Of a stretch of DNA of 37,385 bases, positions 25,071 to 32,766 are shown one piece after another. The translations under genes and the position numbers were made by a program. The notes beneath the pieces were generated by a model. The model had not been told where the DNA came from, ran no database searches, and saw only the letters and a list, made by a program, of their open reading frames with translations. This stretch comes from Nocardia brasiliensis IFM 10847 (GTDB lineage: Bacteria; Actinomycetota; Actinomycetes; Mycobacteriales; Mycobacteriaceae). Location: assembly GCF_000710915.1 (NCBI RefSeq), contig NZ_BAUA01000182.1:1-37385 (forward strand). Direction: 5' to 3'. Every line of letters starts with the position of its first letter. Positions within the stretch are counted from its first letter, which is position 1.

Positions 25071-25086
25071 TGTCTGGACAGGTGTA
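25071..25086. promoter_or_regulatory. TGTCYRGACA-type element before the aldehyde dehydrogenase operon
   Basis: TGTCTGGACA (25071-25080) is followed by GGTGTA, placing a third TGT half-site 12 bp from the first. The same layout occurs at 25261 and 35934. It starts 16 bp from the ATG at 25055. Confidence 0.5.
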
Positions 25087-25117
25087 CGGAATATAGGCGG
25101 AACCGTCGATCGCGGGC

Positions 25118-25131
25118 AAGAACCCGTTCTA
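25118..25131. promoter_or_regulatory. KstR-like box in the aldA/P450 divergent promoter
   Basis: AAGAACCCGTTCTA matches the KstR consensus TNNAACNNGTTNNA at every fixed position except the first. It lies between two divergent operons. KstR is the cholesterol-responsive TetR repressor of mycobacteria and relatives; no kstR gene is in the window. The following ATTTCGA is also shared with the box at 31012. Confidence 0.5.
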
Positions 25132-25260
25132 TTTCGACCATTCTGCGTGATGGACTGCGCACGTGTAGCGAAATCTGCGCCGTTCTCGGGCGCGTCGCCG
25201 TCTCGGTGCGCAATGGTGGTGGTAATCCGCCGTAACCGTTGTCGGAGGTAGGTGCCGATG

Positions 25261-25282
25261 GTACTGTCCAGACACATGTCCA
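25261..25282. promoter_or_regulatory. TGTCYRGACA-type element before the CYP123-like operon
   Basis: The core TGTCCAGACACATGTCCA (25265-25282) is preceded by GTAC. It combines a TGTCCAGACA palindrome with a second TGTCCA 12 bp on. It is nearly identical to the element in front of cyp51 (35934-35955, other strand). Confidence 0.6.
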
Positions 25283-25355
25283 GTTATGTGTTGCCTGCCG
25301 CTGTATCGGGCTGCTGCAGCCGGGGGAACTTGTTCTCGAATGAGCGGCGGTTGCG

Positions 25356-26555
25356 ATGACCGCCGCCTTGGAACCCTTGACGTTCGATCCGTACGATTAC
25401 CGTTTCCACGAGGACCCGTACCCGACCTACCGGCGACTGCGGACCGAGGCGCCGCTCTACTACAACGCCGACCTGAACTTCTGGGCGCTGTCCCGGCACG
25501 CCGACGTCACCGCCGGATTCCGGGACAGCGCAAGGCTTTCCAGCGCCAACGGGGTCTCCCTCGACCCGGCCGCCTGGGGCCCGCACGCGCACCGGGTGAT
25601 GTCGTTCCTGGCCATGGACGATCCGCGGCACCTGCGCATGCGCAGGCTGGTGTACAAGGGCTTCACGCCCAAGCGGGTGGCCGAAATGCAGGGCCGGATC
25701 GAGGAATTGACTCTTTCGTATCTAGAGCCGGCGCTGGACGAGGGGGCGTTCGACTGGATCGACGAGGTCGCGGGCAAACTGCCGATGGACGTGATCTCCG
25801 AGCTGATGGGCGTGCCGGAAATCGACCGCGCCGATATCCGCGGGCTCGCCGATCTGGTGGTGCATCGCGAAGACGGCGTGCTCGACATCCCCCAAGCTTC
25901 GATCGAAGCCTCGATCAAGCTGCTCACCTACTACACCGAGATGGTCGCCGAACGCAGGCGCAAGCCCACCGCCGATCTCACCTCGGCGCTGTTGGACGCC
26001 GAAATCGACGGCGACTCACTGTCGGACGCGGAGATCATCGGCTTCCTGTTCCTGATGGTGGTGGCGGGCAACGAGACGACGACGAAACTGCTCGGCAACG
26101 CGCTGTATTGGGGCGCGCGAAACCCGGGGGAGTACGCGAAGGTCGCGGCGGAACCGGCCCATGTCACGGACTGGGTGGAGGAGACCCTGCGTTACGACAC
26201 CTCCAGTCAGGTGATCGCCCGCACCGCCACCGCCGACCTCGACTACCACGGCGCGACCGTGCCCGCCGGCGCCAAAGTGCTGCTGTTGATCGGCTCGGCC
26301 AACCGCGATCCCGCGGTGTTCGCCGATGGCGACAGCTACCGCATCGGCCGCACGGACAAGGGCGGCCTGGCGAGTTTCGGAGCGGGCGTGCACTATTGCC
26401 TCGGCGCGCACCTGGCCCGGCTCGAGGCGGCAGTCGCGTTGCGCGAGTTCGCGTCCCGGGTGCGGTCCTACACGGTGGAGTCCGGTGCGGTGCGGGTGCA
26501 CTCGTCGAACGTGCGTGGTTTCGCCCAGCTGCCGATCGCGGTGGAGGTGAAGTAG
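25356..26555 (+). CDS. cyp123: Cytochrome P450 (CYP123-like)
   Basis: A 399-residue soluble bacterial P450. It has the I-helix motif V-V-A-G-N-E-T-T-T, the E-T-L-R-Y motif of the K helix (E-x-x-R), and the heme loop F-G-A-G-V-H-Y-C-L-G-A-H with ligand Cys348. Class I P450s of this type need a ferredoxin; one is encoded two genes downstream. The order P450, SDR, [3Fe-4S] ferredoxin, with aldA divergent, matches cyp123 (Rv0766c), Rv0765c and Rv0763c of M. tuberculosis as I recall, except that cyp51 is missing between SDR and ferredoxin. The stop overlaps the next start by one base (TAGTG). The hydroxylated substrate is not known; a sterol or terpenoid is likely. Confidence 0.88.
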   Translation: MTAALEPLTFDPYDYRFHEDPYPTYRRLRTEAPLYYNADLNFWALSRHADVTAGFRDSARLSSANGVSLDPAAWGPHAHRVMSFLAMDDPRHLRMRRLVYKGFTPKRVAEMQGRIEELTLSYLEPALDEGAFDWIDEVAGKLPMDVISELMGVPEIDRADIRGLADLVVHREDGVLDIPQASIEASIKLLTYYTEMVAERRRKPTADLTSALLDAEIDGDSLSDAEIIGFLFLMVVAGNETTTKLLGNALYWGARNPGEYAKVAAEPAHVTDWVEETLRYDTSSQVIARTATADLDYHGATVPAGAKVLLLIGSANRDPAVFADGDSYRIGRTDKGGLASFGAGVHYCLGAHLARLEAAVALREFASRVRSYTVESGAVRVHSSNVRGFAQLPIAVEVK

Positions 26556-27349
26556 TGGCTCGTTTCGAAGCACATCCGGTTCGGCGCCCGGTGCTGGTGG
26601 CCGGAGCCTCGTCGGGGATCGGTGCGGCCACCGCCGTCGCGCTGGCCGAACTCGGGCATCCGGTGGCGCTCGGCGCTCGTCGCGCCGAGCGGTGCGCGGA
26701 ACTGGCCGAGAAGATCCGAGCCGACGGCGGCGAGGCGTTCGCTCACTCGCTCGACGTCACCGACGCCGCCTCGGTCGACGCATTCGTGCGAGGCGCGGAA
26801 AACGCCTTGGGCCCCATCGAGATCCTGGTCTCCAGTGCGGGCGATATCGAGTTCTCGCCGGTGCACGAGATGGATCCGGAGCGGTTCCTGCGGCAGGTGC
26901 AGCTCCACCTCGGCGGGGCGCATCGGCTGGCGCATCGGATGCTGCCCGGGATGCTGGCGCGCCGGCGCGGCGACATCGTCGTGATCAGCTCGGACTGCGC
27001 CCCCGAACCGCGCCCGCGCACGGGCGCGTACAGCGCGGCCAAGGCGGGCCTGGAGGCGATGGTCACTCAGCTGCGAATGGAGTTGGAGGGCACAGGGGTT
27101 CGGGCGTCCCTGGTGCGGCCCGGCCCGACCCTCACCGGCATGGGGATGGATTCGACACCCGAGGTGGTCGGTCCGCTGCTCGAGTCCTGGAAGGACTGGG
27201 GTTTCGCCCGGCATCCGAACATGCTGCGCCCGCAGCATCTCGCCGCGGCGGTGACGGCGGTGGTCTCGGCGCCGCGCGGCGCGCACCTGGTGCTCGTCGA
27301 GGTGCAGCCGGAAGCGCCGGTGCGCCCGAACACTGAGGAGCGACCGTGA
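26555..27349 (+). CDS. Short-chain dehydrogenase/reductase (Rv0765c-like)
   Basis: A 264-residue SDR starting at a GTG that shares a base with the P450 stop. Cofactor motif A-G-A-S-S-G-I-G-A (about residues 16-24), S-S-A-G at the N-N-A-G position, and catalytic Y-S-A-A-K. Asn-Asn is replaced by Ser-Ser in the N-N-A-G motif, a modest deviation. It probably oxidises the alcohol made by the upstream P450 or reduces a keto group. The stop overlaps the ferredoxin start (GTGA), so stoichiometric synthesis is likely. Assignment as Rv0765c-like rests on gene order. Confidence 0.88.
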   Translation: MARFEAHPVRRPVLVAGASSGIGAATAVALAELGHPVALGARRAERCAELAEKIRADGGEAFAHSLDVTDAASVDAFVRGAENALGPIEILVSSAGDIEFSPVHEMDPERFLRQVQLHLGGAHRLAHRMLPGMLARRRGDIVVISSDCAPEPRPRTGAYSAAKAGLEAMVTQLRMELEGTGVRASLVRPGPTLTGMGMDSTPEVVGPLLESWKDWGFARHPNMLRPQHLAAAVTAVVSAPRGAHLVLVEVQPEAPVRPNTEERP

Positions 27350-27552
27350 GAGTCGTCGCGGACATGGATCTGTGCCAGGGCCACGCAGTGTGTCAGGACG
27401 AAGCGCCGGAAACGTTCCGGGTACCCAAACGCGGCAAGGTGGAAATCCTGGCGGACCGCCTGGCCGCGGCCGACCGCGCCGAGGTGGAGCGCGCTGTTCG
27501 GTATTGCCCGACCCGGGCTTTGTCCATCGAATCGACGAAAGAGGAGCCGTGA
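27346..27552 (+). CDS. [3Fe-4S] ferredoxin, P450 redox partner (Rv0763c-like)
   Basis: A 68-residue protein from a GTG overlapping the upstream stop. It has the pattern C-Q-G-H-A-V-C (C-x-x-H-x-x-C) near the N terminus and a C-terminal C-P-T-R-A-L. With His in place of one cluster Cys, this is the one-cluster actinobacterial ferredoxin type that passes electrons to P450s. Its length and P-E-T-F-R-V-P-K-R-G-K segment agree with Rv0763c, the partner of CYP51 in M. tuberculosis (recalled). It is the only ferredoxin in the window and may serve all three P450s; no ferredoxin reductase is present. Confidence 0.92.
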   Translation: MRVVADMDLCQGHAVCQDEAPETFRVPKRGKVEILADRLAAADRAEVERAVRYCPTRALSIESTKEEP

Positions 27553-28100
27553 TGGCCGGATTCGACCGGGCGGAGCTGGACGAGATGGTCCGCCGCTGGC
27601 TGCTGGAGAACCGGCGCTGCGAGGAACTGGGCGATTGGCGCCCCCTCGCCGACATGTACACCGAGGACGCGACCTACGGCTGGAACTACGGCCCCGCACA
27701 GGAATTCATGGCGGTCGGCCGCGCCGAGATCCGTGAACTCGCGCTGGGCCAGGAGATGCAGGGCCTCGACGGCTGGACCTATCCGTACCAGGAATTCGTG
27801 GTCGACGATCGCAGCGGGACCGTCATCGGCTTCTGGAAACAGGTGTCGGAGGCGAAACGGCCCGATGGACGGCCTTATTCACCCGAAGGCATCGGCGGCA
27901 GCTGGTTCCGCTACGGCGGGGACTTCCAATGGTCGTGGCAGCGTGACTTCTTCGACTACGGCAACGTCTCGCAGATGTTCCTGGAGATGATCGGCGACAA
28001 CGCGCTCACCGACGGTATGCAGCAGCGCATCCAGCGGTCGGTCGCGGGACCGCTGCCCGGCTGGTACCGCATCGGCGAAGCTCCCGCGTCCCTGTGGTGA
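27552..28100 (+). CDS. SnoaL/NTF2-like protein of the P450 operon
   Basis: A 182-residue protein; its ATG overlaps the ferredoxin stop by one base. The N-terminal W-L-L-E-N-R-R-C-E-E-L-G-D-W-R-P-L-A-D-M-Y-T-E-D-A-T segment is a standard SnoaL-like opening. The middle is Trp- and Tyr-rich (D-G-W-T-Y-P-Y-Q-E-F-V-V; F-R-Y-G-G-D-F-Q-W-S-W-Q-R-D-F-F-D-Y), suggesting an aromatic-lined pocket for a hydrophobic ligand. Proteins of this fold can isomerise or hydrate sterol-like molecules, but no catalytic Asp/Tyr pair can be assigned. It is similar in size and position to Rv0762c (from memory). Confidence 0.85.
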   Translation: MAGFDRAELDEMVRRWLLENRRCEELGDWRPLADMYTEDATYGWNYGPAQEFMAVGRAEIRELALGQEMQGLDGWTYPYQEFVVDDRSGTVIGFWKQVSEAKRPDGRPYSPEGIGGSWFRYGGDFQWSWQRDFFDYGNVSQMFLEMIGDNALTDGMQQRIQRSVAGPLPGWYRIGEAPASLW

Positions 28101-29350
28101 ATGCGATGCCGGAGAGCAACTTCGCGCAGCTGACCCGGGCGCAGCTCGCCGTGCTGGTGCCCGAACTGCTGCTGTGCGGGCACCTCATCGATCGATCGGG
28201 CATGGCGCACACCATCGCGGCCTTCGGCAAGGACGGGATGACCGCCGTCGCCATCGAGGAATGGCAGCTGGCCAGTCCCGTCTACACGCGCCGGATGCAA
28301 CGCGCACTGGGCTTCGCCGGCGACGATGTGCCGACGATCTTCAAAGGGCTGCAACTGGATATCGGCGCGCCGCCGCAGTTCATGGACTTCCGGTTCCGCG
28401 TCGCGGACGGCGCGCACGGGGAGTTCTGGCTCGACCACTGCGGTGCGCTGATGGATGTGGAGCCGCTGGGCCCCGAGTTCGTGGTCGCGATGTGTCACGA
28501 CATCGAGGACCCGACCTTCGACGCGACCGCGCTGGCCACCAACCCGCACGCCCGGGTGCGGCCGATCCATCGCCCGCCGCGCCGGCCTGCGGACCGGAAA
28601 CCGATGTGCGCCTGGACGGTCACCATCGACGCCGCCCACACCCCGCCGCCGATACCGCCGCACGCCGAGCAGGTGGCGCGTTCGGCCGCCGCTCGGCTCC
28701 CGTTGGCGGAAATCGATCCGGACGAGGAGGGCCGCTCGGACTACGCGGGACCACTGCTGAGCGATCTGCGCTTCGCCGACTTCTCGAAGTCCGCTCTGGT
28801 GCGGCTGGCCGAGGAGGTGTGCCTGCAACATCACCTGCTGACCCTCGGATTCATGATCGCCGTGCGGTCCCGGCTCGATCCGGCCGCGGCGACGGCACTG
28901 TGCCGCAAGCAGTTCGCGGGGATCGCCGGGCTCACCGCCGAACGACTACGCCGGGCACTCGATCTCGGCGACGACGCGGCCGCGCTCGCCACGGTGCTGC
29001 GCCTGCATCCGGCCTGGAATCCGGTGGCCTACACGGGTGTGCAGGTAGCCGACGCCGAATCCGGTGTGCGTGTTGTGCTTCCCCGCTCCAGCGCCGCGGT
29101 GTCCGACGGCGCGTGGCCCGCGCTGATCGACGCCGAGCACCTCGCGGCCGTCGAGGCGATCGCGCGCGGGGTGAACCCTCGATATGTCGCGCGCGCAGTC
29201 GATTCGACGCCGGACGCGCTGGTCGTCGAGTTCTCCCGGGCCGACCATCCGTTCCGGGAGTCGACCGAGGTCGCGTTGACCCGGATCAGCACCGGCGCGG
29301 CCTTCGTCTTCGCCGAGCGCGGCACACCCCTGCCGCTGACGGTGGTGTAA
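28097..29350 (+). CDS. Conserved-looking protein of unknown function in the sterol-type operon
   Basis: A 417-residue protein that I do not recognise. The GTG at 28097 gives a GTGA overlap with the upstream stop; an ATG at 28106 is the alternative. It has a two-part layout. The N-terminal half contains F-G-K-D-G-M-T-A-V-A-I-E-E-W and a striking H-C-G-A-L-M-D-V-E-P, then M-C-H-D-I-E-D-P-T-F-D block (about residues 112-140). The C-terminal half contains E-V-C-L-Q-H-H-L-L-T and G-V-N-P-R-Y-V-A-R-A. The paired His/Cys/Asp clusters look like a metal- or thiol-based active site. No signal peptide or membrane span is seen. It lies between the NTF2-like gene and the FadD-type ligase, so it probably acts on the oxidised substrate before or during CoA activation (inference). 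Confidence 0.75.
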   Translation: MNAMPESNFAQLTRAQLAVLVPELLLCGHLIDRSGMAHTIAAFGKDGMTAVAIEEWQLASPVYTRRMQRALGFAGDDVPTIFKGLQLDIGAPPQFMDFRFRVADGAHGEFWLDHCGALMDVEPLGPEFVVAMCHDIEDPTFDATALATNPHARVRPIHRPPRRPADRKPMCAWTVTIDAAHTPPPIPPHAEQVARSAAARLPLAEIDPDEEGRSDYAGPLLSDLRFADFSKSALVRLAEEVCLQHHLLTLGFMIAVRSRLDPAAATALCRKQFAGIAGLTAERLRRALDLGDDAAALATVLRLHPAWNPVAYTGVQVADAESGVRVVLPRSSAAVSDGAWPALIDAEHLAAVEAIARGVNPRYVARAVDSTPDALVVEFSRADHPFRESTEVALTRISTGAAFVFAERGTPLPLTVV

Positions 29351-29374
29351 CCCATATCGAGAAAGTGAATTGCC

Positions 29375-30979
29375 GTGGCCCGTAACTTCGCTGACCTGTT
29401 CGAGCACGCCGTCGACGCGATGCCCGAGCGCGTGGCCCTGCTCGAAGGCGGGCGCCGCCGCACCTTCGCCGAGCTGGACGCCCGCGCGAATCAGCTGGCC
29501 GCATTCCTGACCTCCGTGGACATCGGGCGGGGCACCCACGTCGGCTTCCAGATGCACAACGGCATCGAGACCATGGAAACGCTGTTGGCCTGCTTCAAGA
29601 TCCGGGCGGTGCCGATCAACATCAACTACCGCTACGGCGTAGAGGAACTGCGCTACGTCTACCGGAACGCCGACCTGCAGGCGCTGGTCTATCACGCGGG
29701 TTACGCGCGGGCGGTGCAGCAGGCGGCGGCCCGGCTTCCCTTGCTGCGACATCGAATCGTGGTTCCCGACGACAGCGCGGACGCGGACCCGCCCGTGGAC
29801 GCCGTGCACTACGCGGACGCGGTGGCCGCGGGCGAGCCCGCCCGGACCGACGTGGAGCGCAGCGCCGACGACTTGTTCATGATGTACACCGGCGGCACCA
29901 CCGGCCTGCCGAAAGGCGTGATGTGGCGCCAAGAGGACATGTGGCGGGTGCTGGGCGGCGGCATCGACTTCTACACCGGCGTACCGGTGGCCGACGAGTA
30001 CGAGCAGTCCAGGGTCGGCGCGCAGGGGGAGCAGAGCCGGTGGCTCGTGCTGCCGCCGCTGATCCACGCGGCCGCCATGATGCCGACCTTCACAGCGCTG
30101 TGGTCGGGGAACGCGGTGGTGTTCGAACCGCGCTTCGACCCGGATCGGGTGTGGCAGACGGTGGTCCGGGACCGCCCGCAGGTCATGGTCATCACCGGGG
30201 ACGCGATGGCACGACCCTTGATCGACGCGTATCGGGCGGCGCCGGTCGACGCGTCGAGCCTGCTCGCGGTCGGTTCCGGCGCGGCGCTGCTCTCGCAACC
30301 GGTGAAAAACGCCATGCTGGAGCTGTTTCCGTCGCTGGTCGTGACGGATTCGATCGGCTCCTCCGAAACCGGTTTCGGCGGTATCGGTTTCGCGCAGAAG
30401 GACGACAATCCGGGGCAGGGGCCGCGGGTGCGCACCGGCCGCGGCTCGCTCGTGGTCGACGACGACGGGCGCCCGGTGCGGCCGGGCGAACAAGGGTGGC
30501 TGGCGAAGTCGGGTTCGGTGCCGCTGGGCTACTACAAGGATCCGGTGAAGTCCGCGAAGCTGTTCAAGACGGTCGACGGCGCGCGGATCGTGGTCACCGA
30601 CGACCGGGCACGGGTCGAGCCCGACGGGACGGTCACGTTGCTCGGGCGCGGCAACATGGTGGTCAACACCGGCGGGGAGAAGGTGTTCGTCGAAGAGGTC
30701 GAAGGCGTGCTGAAAGCCTACGACGGGATCTATGACGCGGTGGTCGTCGGCGTACCGCACCGGCGCTGGGGGCGACAGGTCGCGGCCGTGGTGTCGGTGA
30801 CGGGTCCGCTGGATTTCGCGGCGCTGGCCGCGCACGTGCGCCGCCATCTGGCGGGTTACAAGGTGCCCAAGCAGCTCTGGTTGGTCGACCGGGTCGGCCG
30901 GACGCCGAGCGGCAAACCCGATTACCGCTGGGCGCTGCGCCACACCGAGGAACATGCGCCCGATCATCGGGCGGACTGA
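29375..30979 (+). CDS. Acyl-CoA synthetase, FadD type (FadD19/FadD17-like)
   Basis: A 534-residue protein from the GTG at 29375. It has the AMP-binding motif M-Y-T-G-G-T-T-G-L-P-K-G-V-M-W (about residues 169-183), the D-S-I-G-S-S-E-T-G motif near 326, and a C-terminal G-K-P-D-Y-R-W with the catalytic Lys near residue 514. It converts a carboxylate to the CoA thioester through an acyl-adenylate. The W-R-Q-E-D extension after the P-loop recalls actinobacterial steroid side-chain ligases such as FadD19. With P450s, an SDR and aldehyde dehydrogenases nearby, a side-chain acid from a sterol or isoprenoid is the likely substrate. It is the last gene of the plus operon. Confidence 0.88.
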   Translation: MARNFADLFEHAVDAMPERVALLEGGRRRTFAELDARANQLAAFLTSVDIGRGTHVGFQMHNGIETMETLLACFKIRAVPININYRYGVEELRYVYRNADLQALVYHAGYARAVQQAAARLPLLRHRIVVPDDSADADPPVDAVHYADAVAAGEPARTDVERSADDLFMMYTGGTTGLPKGVMWRQEDMWRVLGGGIDFYTGVPVADEYEQSRVGAQGEQSRWLVLPPLIHAAAMMPTFTALWSGNAVVFEPRFDPDRVWQTVVRDRPQVMVITGDAMARPLIDAYRAAPVDASSLLAVGSGAALLSQPVKNAMLELFPSLVVTDSIGSSETGFGGIGFAQKDDNPGQGPRVRTGRGSLVVDDDGRPVRPGEQGWLAKSGSVPLGYYKDPVKSAKLFKTVDGARIVVTDDRARVEPDGTVTLLGRGNMVVNTGGEKVFVEEVEGVLKAYDGIYDAVVVGVPHRRWGRQVAAVVSVTGPLDFAALAAHVRRHLAGYKVPKQLWLVDRVGRTPSGKPDYRWALRHTEEHAPDHRAD

Positions 30980-31011
30980 ATGGTGTGCGGCGAACCGCCA
31001 CGGCACCAGAC

Positions 31012-31025
31012 AGGAACGTGTTCTA
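31012..31025. promoter_or_regulatory. KstR-like box upstream of the GabD2-like/CYP125 unit
   Basis: AGGAACGTGTTCTA fits TNNAACNNGTTNNA except for the first base. It lies in the 110-bp gap between the FadD-type gene and the aldehyde dehydrogenase start at 31090. The flank AATTCGA resembles the ATTTCGA after the box at 25118. Confidence 0.5.
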
Positions 31026-31089
31026 ATTCGAGGATCGCACCCGGCCGGACTACTGCGGCGCTTACGCACGTCATGGAGAAGAAGCCCCG

Positions 31090-32682
31090 ATGACCACTGA
31101 GACCACTCACACCCCGGCGGCGGCGTTGCCCGCCCGGATCACCGCGGCGTTCATCGAGCGCCTGACCGGCTCGGTCGCCGCCGACGGCACCGCGGCGCCG
31201 TATCCGATGACGGAGGTCTACACCGGTGCGGCGCTGGGCGAGCTGCCGCAGTCCACGCCCGACGATGTCCGCGTCGCCGGGGTGAGCGCCCGTGCCGCGC
31301 AACGGGAATGGGCCGCGCTGCCGCTGCGGGATCGGCTGCGGGTGTTCGAGCGGGCGCACGAACTGATCCTGAGCGAGGTCGAGACCATCGCCGATCTGAT
31401 CCAGATCGGGTGCGGCAAGACCCGCCGGATGGCGGTCGAGGAATCGTGTGATGTGCCGATGGTCATCAGCCACTACCTGAAAACCGCGCGCCGGGTGCTG
31501 CGGCCGAAGCGGCGCGGTGGCGCCCTGCCGCTGCTCACGACCTCGACCGAGGAACATCGTCCCAAGGGGTTGGTGGCGGTCATCGCTCCGTGGAACTTTC
31601 CCTTCGCCATCGCGCTCTCCGATGCGATGCCCGCGCTGATCGCGGGCAACGGCGTAATCCTCAAGCCGGACAACAAGACCGCGCTGTGCGTGCTGTACGG
31701 CGTGGAGCTGCTGCATCGGGCGGGGCTGCCGCGTGGGCTGGTCCAGGTGGTCTGCGGGGAGGGCCCGGATATCGGGCCGAGCCTGATCGATGCCGTGGAT
31801 TTCGTGATGTTCACCGGTTCGACCGCGACCGGCCGGGTGGTGGGCGAGCGCGCCGGGCGCAACCTCATCGGGTGCAGTCTGGAACTGGGCGGCAAGAATC
31901 CGATGCTGGTGCTCGAGGACGCGAACCTGGACGAGGCGATCGCCGGCGCGACGTTCGCGGTGTTCGCCAACTCCGGCCAGGCCTGCATGCACATCGAACG
32001 GATCTACGTGCACCGCAGCCGGTACGACGATTTCGTGCGCGGTCTGGTCGCCGCCGCCGCGGAGCTGAACCAGAAGATCGGCGCCGCCTACGACTACACA
32101 CCGGAATTCGGCTCGCTGGTATCGGCCCAGCATCGGGACCGGGTGGCCGCGCACGTCGACGAGGCCCGCGCGAAGGGCGCGACCGTCCTGGTCGGCGGCA
32201 AGGCGCGCCCGGACATCGGCCCGGCGTTCTACGAGGCGACCGTGCTCACCGGCGTCACGCCGGAGATGGCGCACGCGACGCAGGAGACCTTCGGTCCGGT
32301 GGTCAGCGTCTACCCGTTCGACGACGAACGGGAAGCGGTCCGGCTCGCCAATGCCACCGACTACGGCTTGAACGCCAGCGTGTGGAGCCGGGACCTGGCG
32401 CGCGCCAACCGGATTGCCGCACAACTGCAAGCGGGCAATATCAACATCAACGACGGCTTCGTCGCGACGTACGCGGCCAAGGCGACGCCGTCGGGCGGGC
32501 TCAAGCAGTCCGGAGTCGGCACCCGGCACGGCGATCAGGGGCTGCTCAAATACACCGACACGGTGAACGTCGGTGTGCTCAAACGGCAGGTGCTCGCCGC
32601 CCGCGCGGGCCAGCCCTACGAGAAGCAAGTGAAGACGACGCTGATGTCGCTGCGGCTGATGCGCCGAACCAGGCTGCGCTGA
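31090..32682 (+). CDS. Succinate-semialdehyde-dehydrogenase-like aldehyde dehydrogenase (GabD2-like)
   Basis: A 530-residue protein from the ATG at 31090, with GGAGAAGAAGCC upstream. Catalytic Glu265 (L-E-L-G-G-K-N) and Cys299 (S-G-Q-A-C-M-H) are spaced 34 residues apart. Cofactor motifs are P-W-N-F-P-F and F-T-G-S-T-A-T-G. The size and the internal N-I-N-I-N-D-G-F segment suit the GabD2 (Rv1731) subgroup, which is longer than typical members. It oxidises an aldehyde to an acid; given the neighbouring CYP125, this may be a side-chain aldehyde rather than succinic semialdehyde. It is first in the unit with CYP125 and glutathione peroxidase. Confidence 0.88.
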   Translation: MTTETTHTPAAALPARITAAFIERLTGSVAADGTAAPYPMTEVYTGAALGELPQSTPDDVRVAGVSARAAQREWAALPLRDRLRVFERAHELILSEVETIADLIQIGCGKTRRMAVEESCDVPMVISHYLKTARRVLRPKRRGGALPLLTTSTEEHRPKGLVAVIAPWNFPFAIALSDAMPALIAGNGVILKPDNKTALCVLYGVELLHRAGLPRGLVQVVCGEGPDIGPSLIDAVDFVMFTGSTATGRVVGERAGRNLIGCSLELGGKNPMLVLEDANLDEAIAGATFAVFANSGQACMHIERIYVHRSRYDDFVRGLVAAAAELNQKIGAAYDYTPEFGSLVSAQHRDRVAAHVDEARAKGATVLVGGKARPDIGPAFYEATVLTGVTPEMAHATQETFGPVVSVYPFDDEREAVRLANATDYGLNASVWSRDLARANRIAAQLQAGNININDGFVATYAAKATPSGGLKQSGVGTRHGDQGLLKYTDTVNVGVLKRQVLAARAGQPYEKQVKTTLMSLRLMRRTRLR

Positions 32683-32766
32683 GCCGGATCCGGCGCGGTC
32701 GATGGCAGACGCGGTCGGCCGGGCCCGGATTCGGCCGCGGCGCGGTCGGCCGTTGAGGAGGTACCC

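Larger units (their letters stand above)
25056..25355. promoter_or_regulatory. 300-bp divergent intergenic region of the sterol-type operons
   Basis: This gene-free stretch separates the minus operon (aldA first) from the plus operon (CYP123-like first). It holds the KstR-like box at 25118 and two TGTCYRGACA elements at 25071 and 25261. I see no open frame that looks coding and no RNA gene. Core promoter boxes cannot be assigned with confidence. Confidence 0.7.

Noticed and set aside
32683..32766. GC-rich repeats (GCGGTCG units) upstream of cyp125, considered as an operator or attenuator
   Set aside because: The repeats are short, irregular and within the background expected for this base composition; no stable terminator-like stem was evident.
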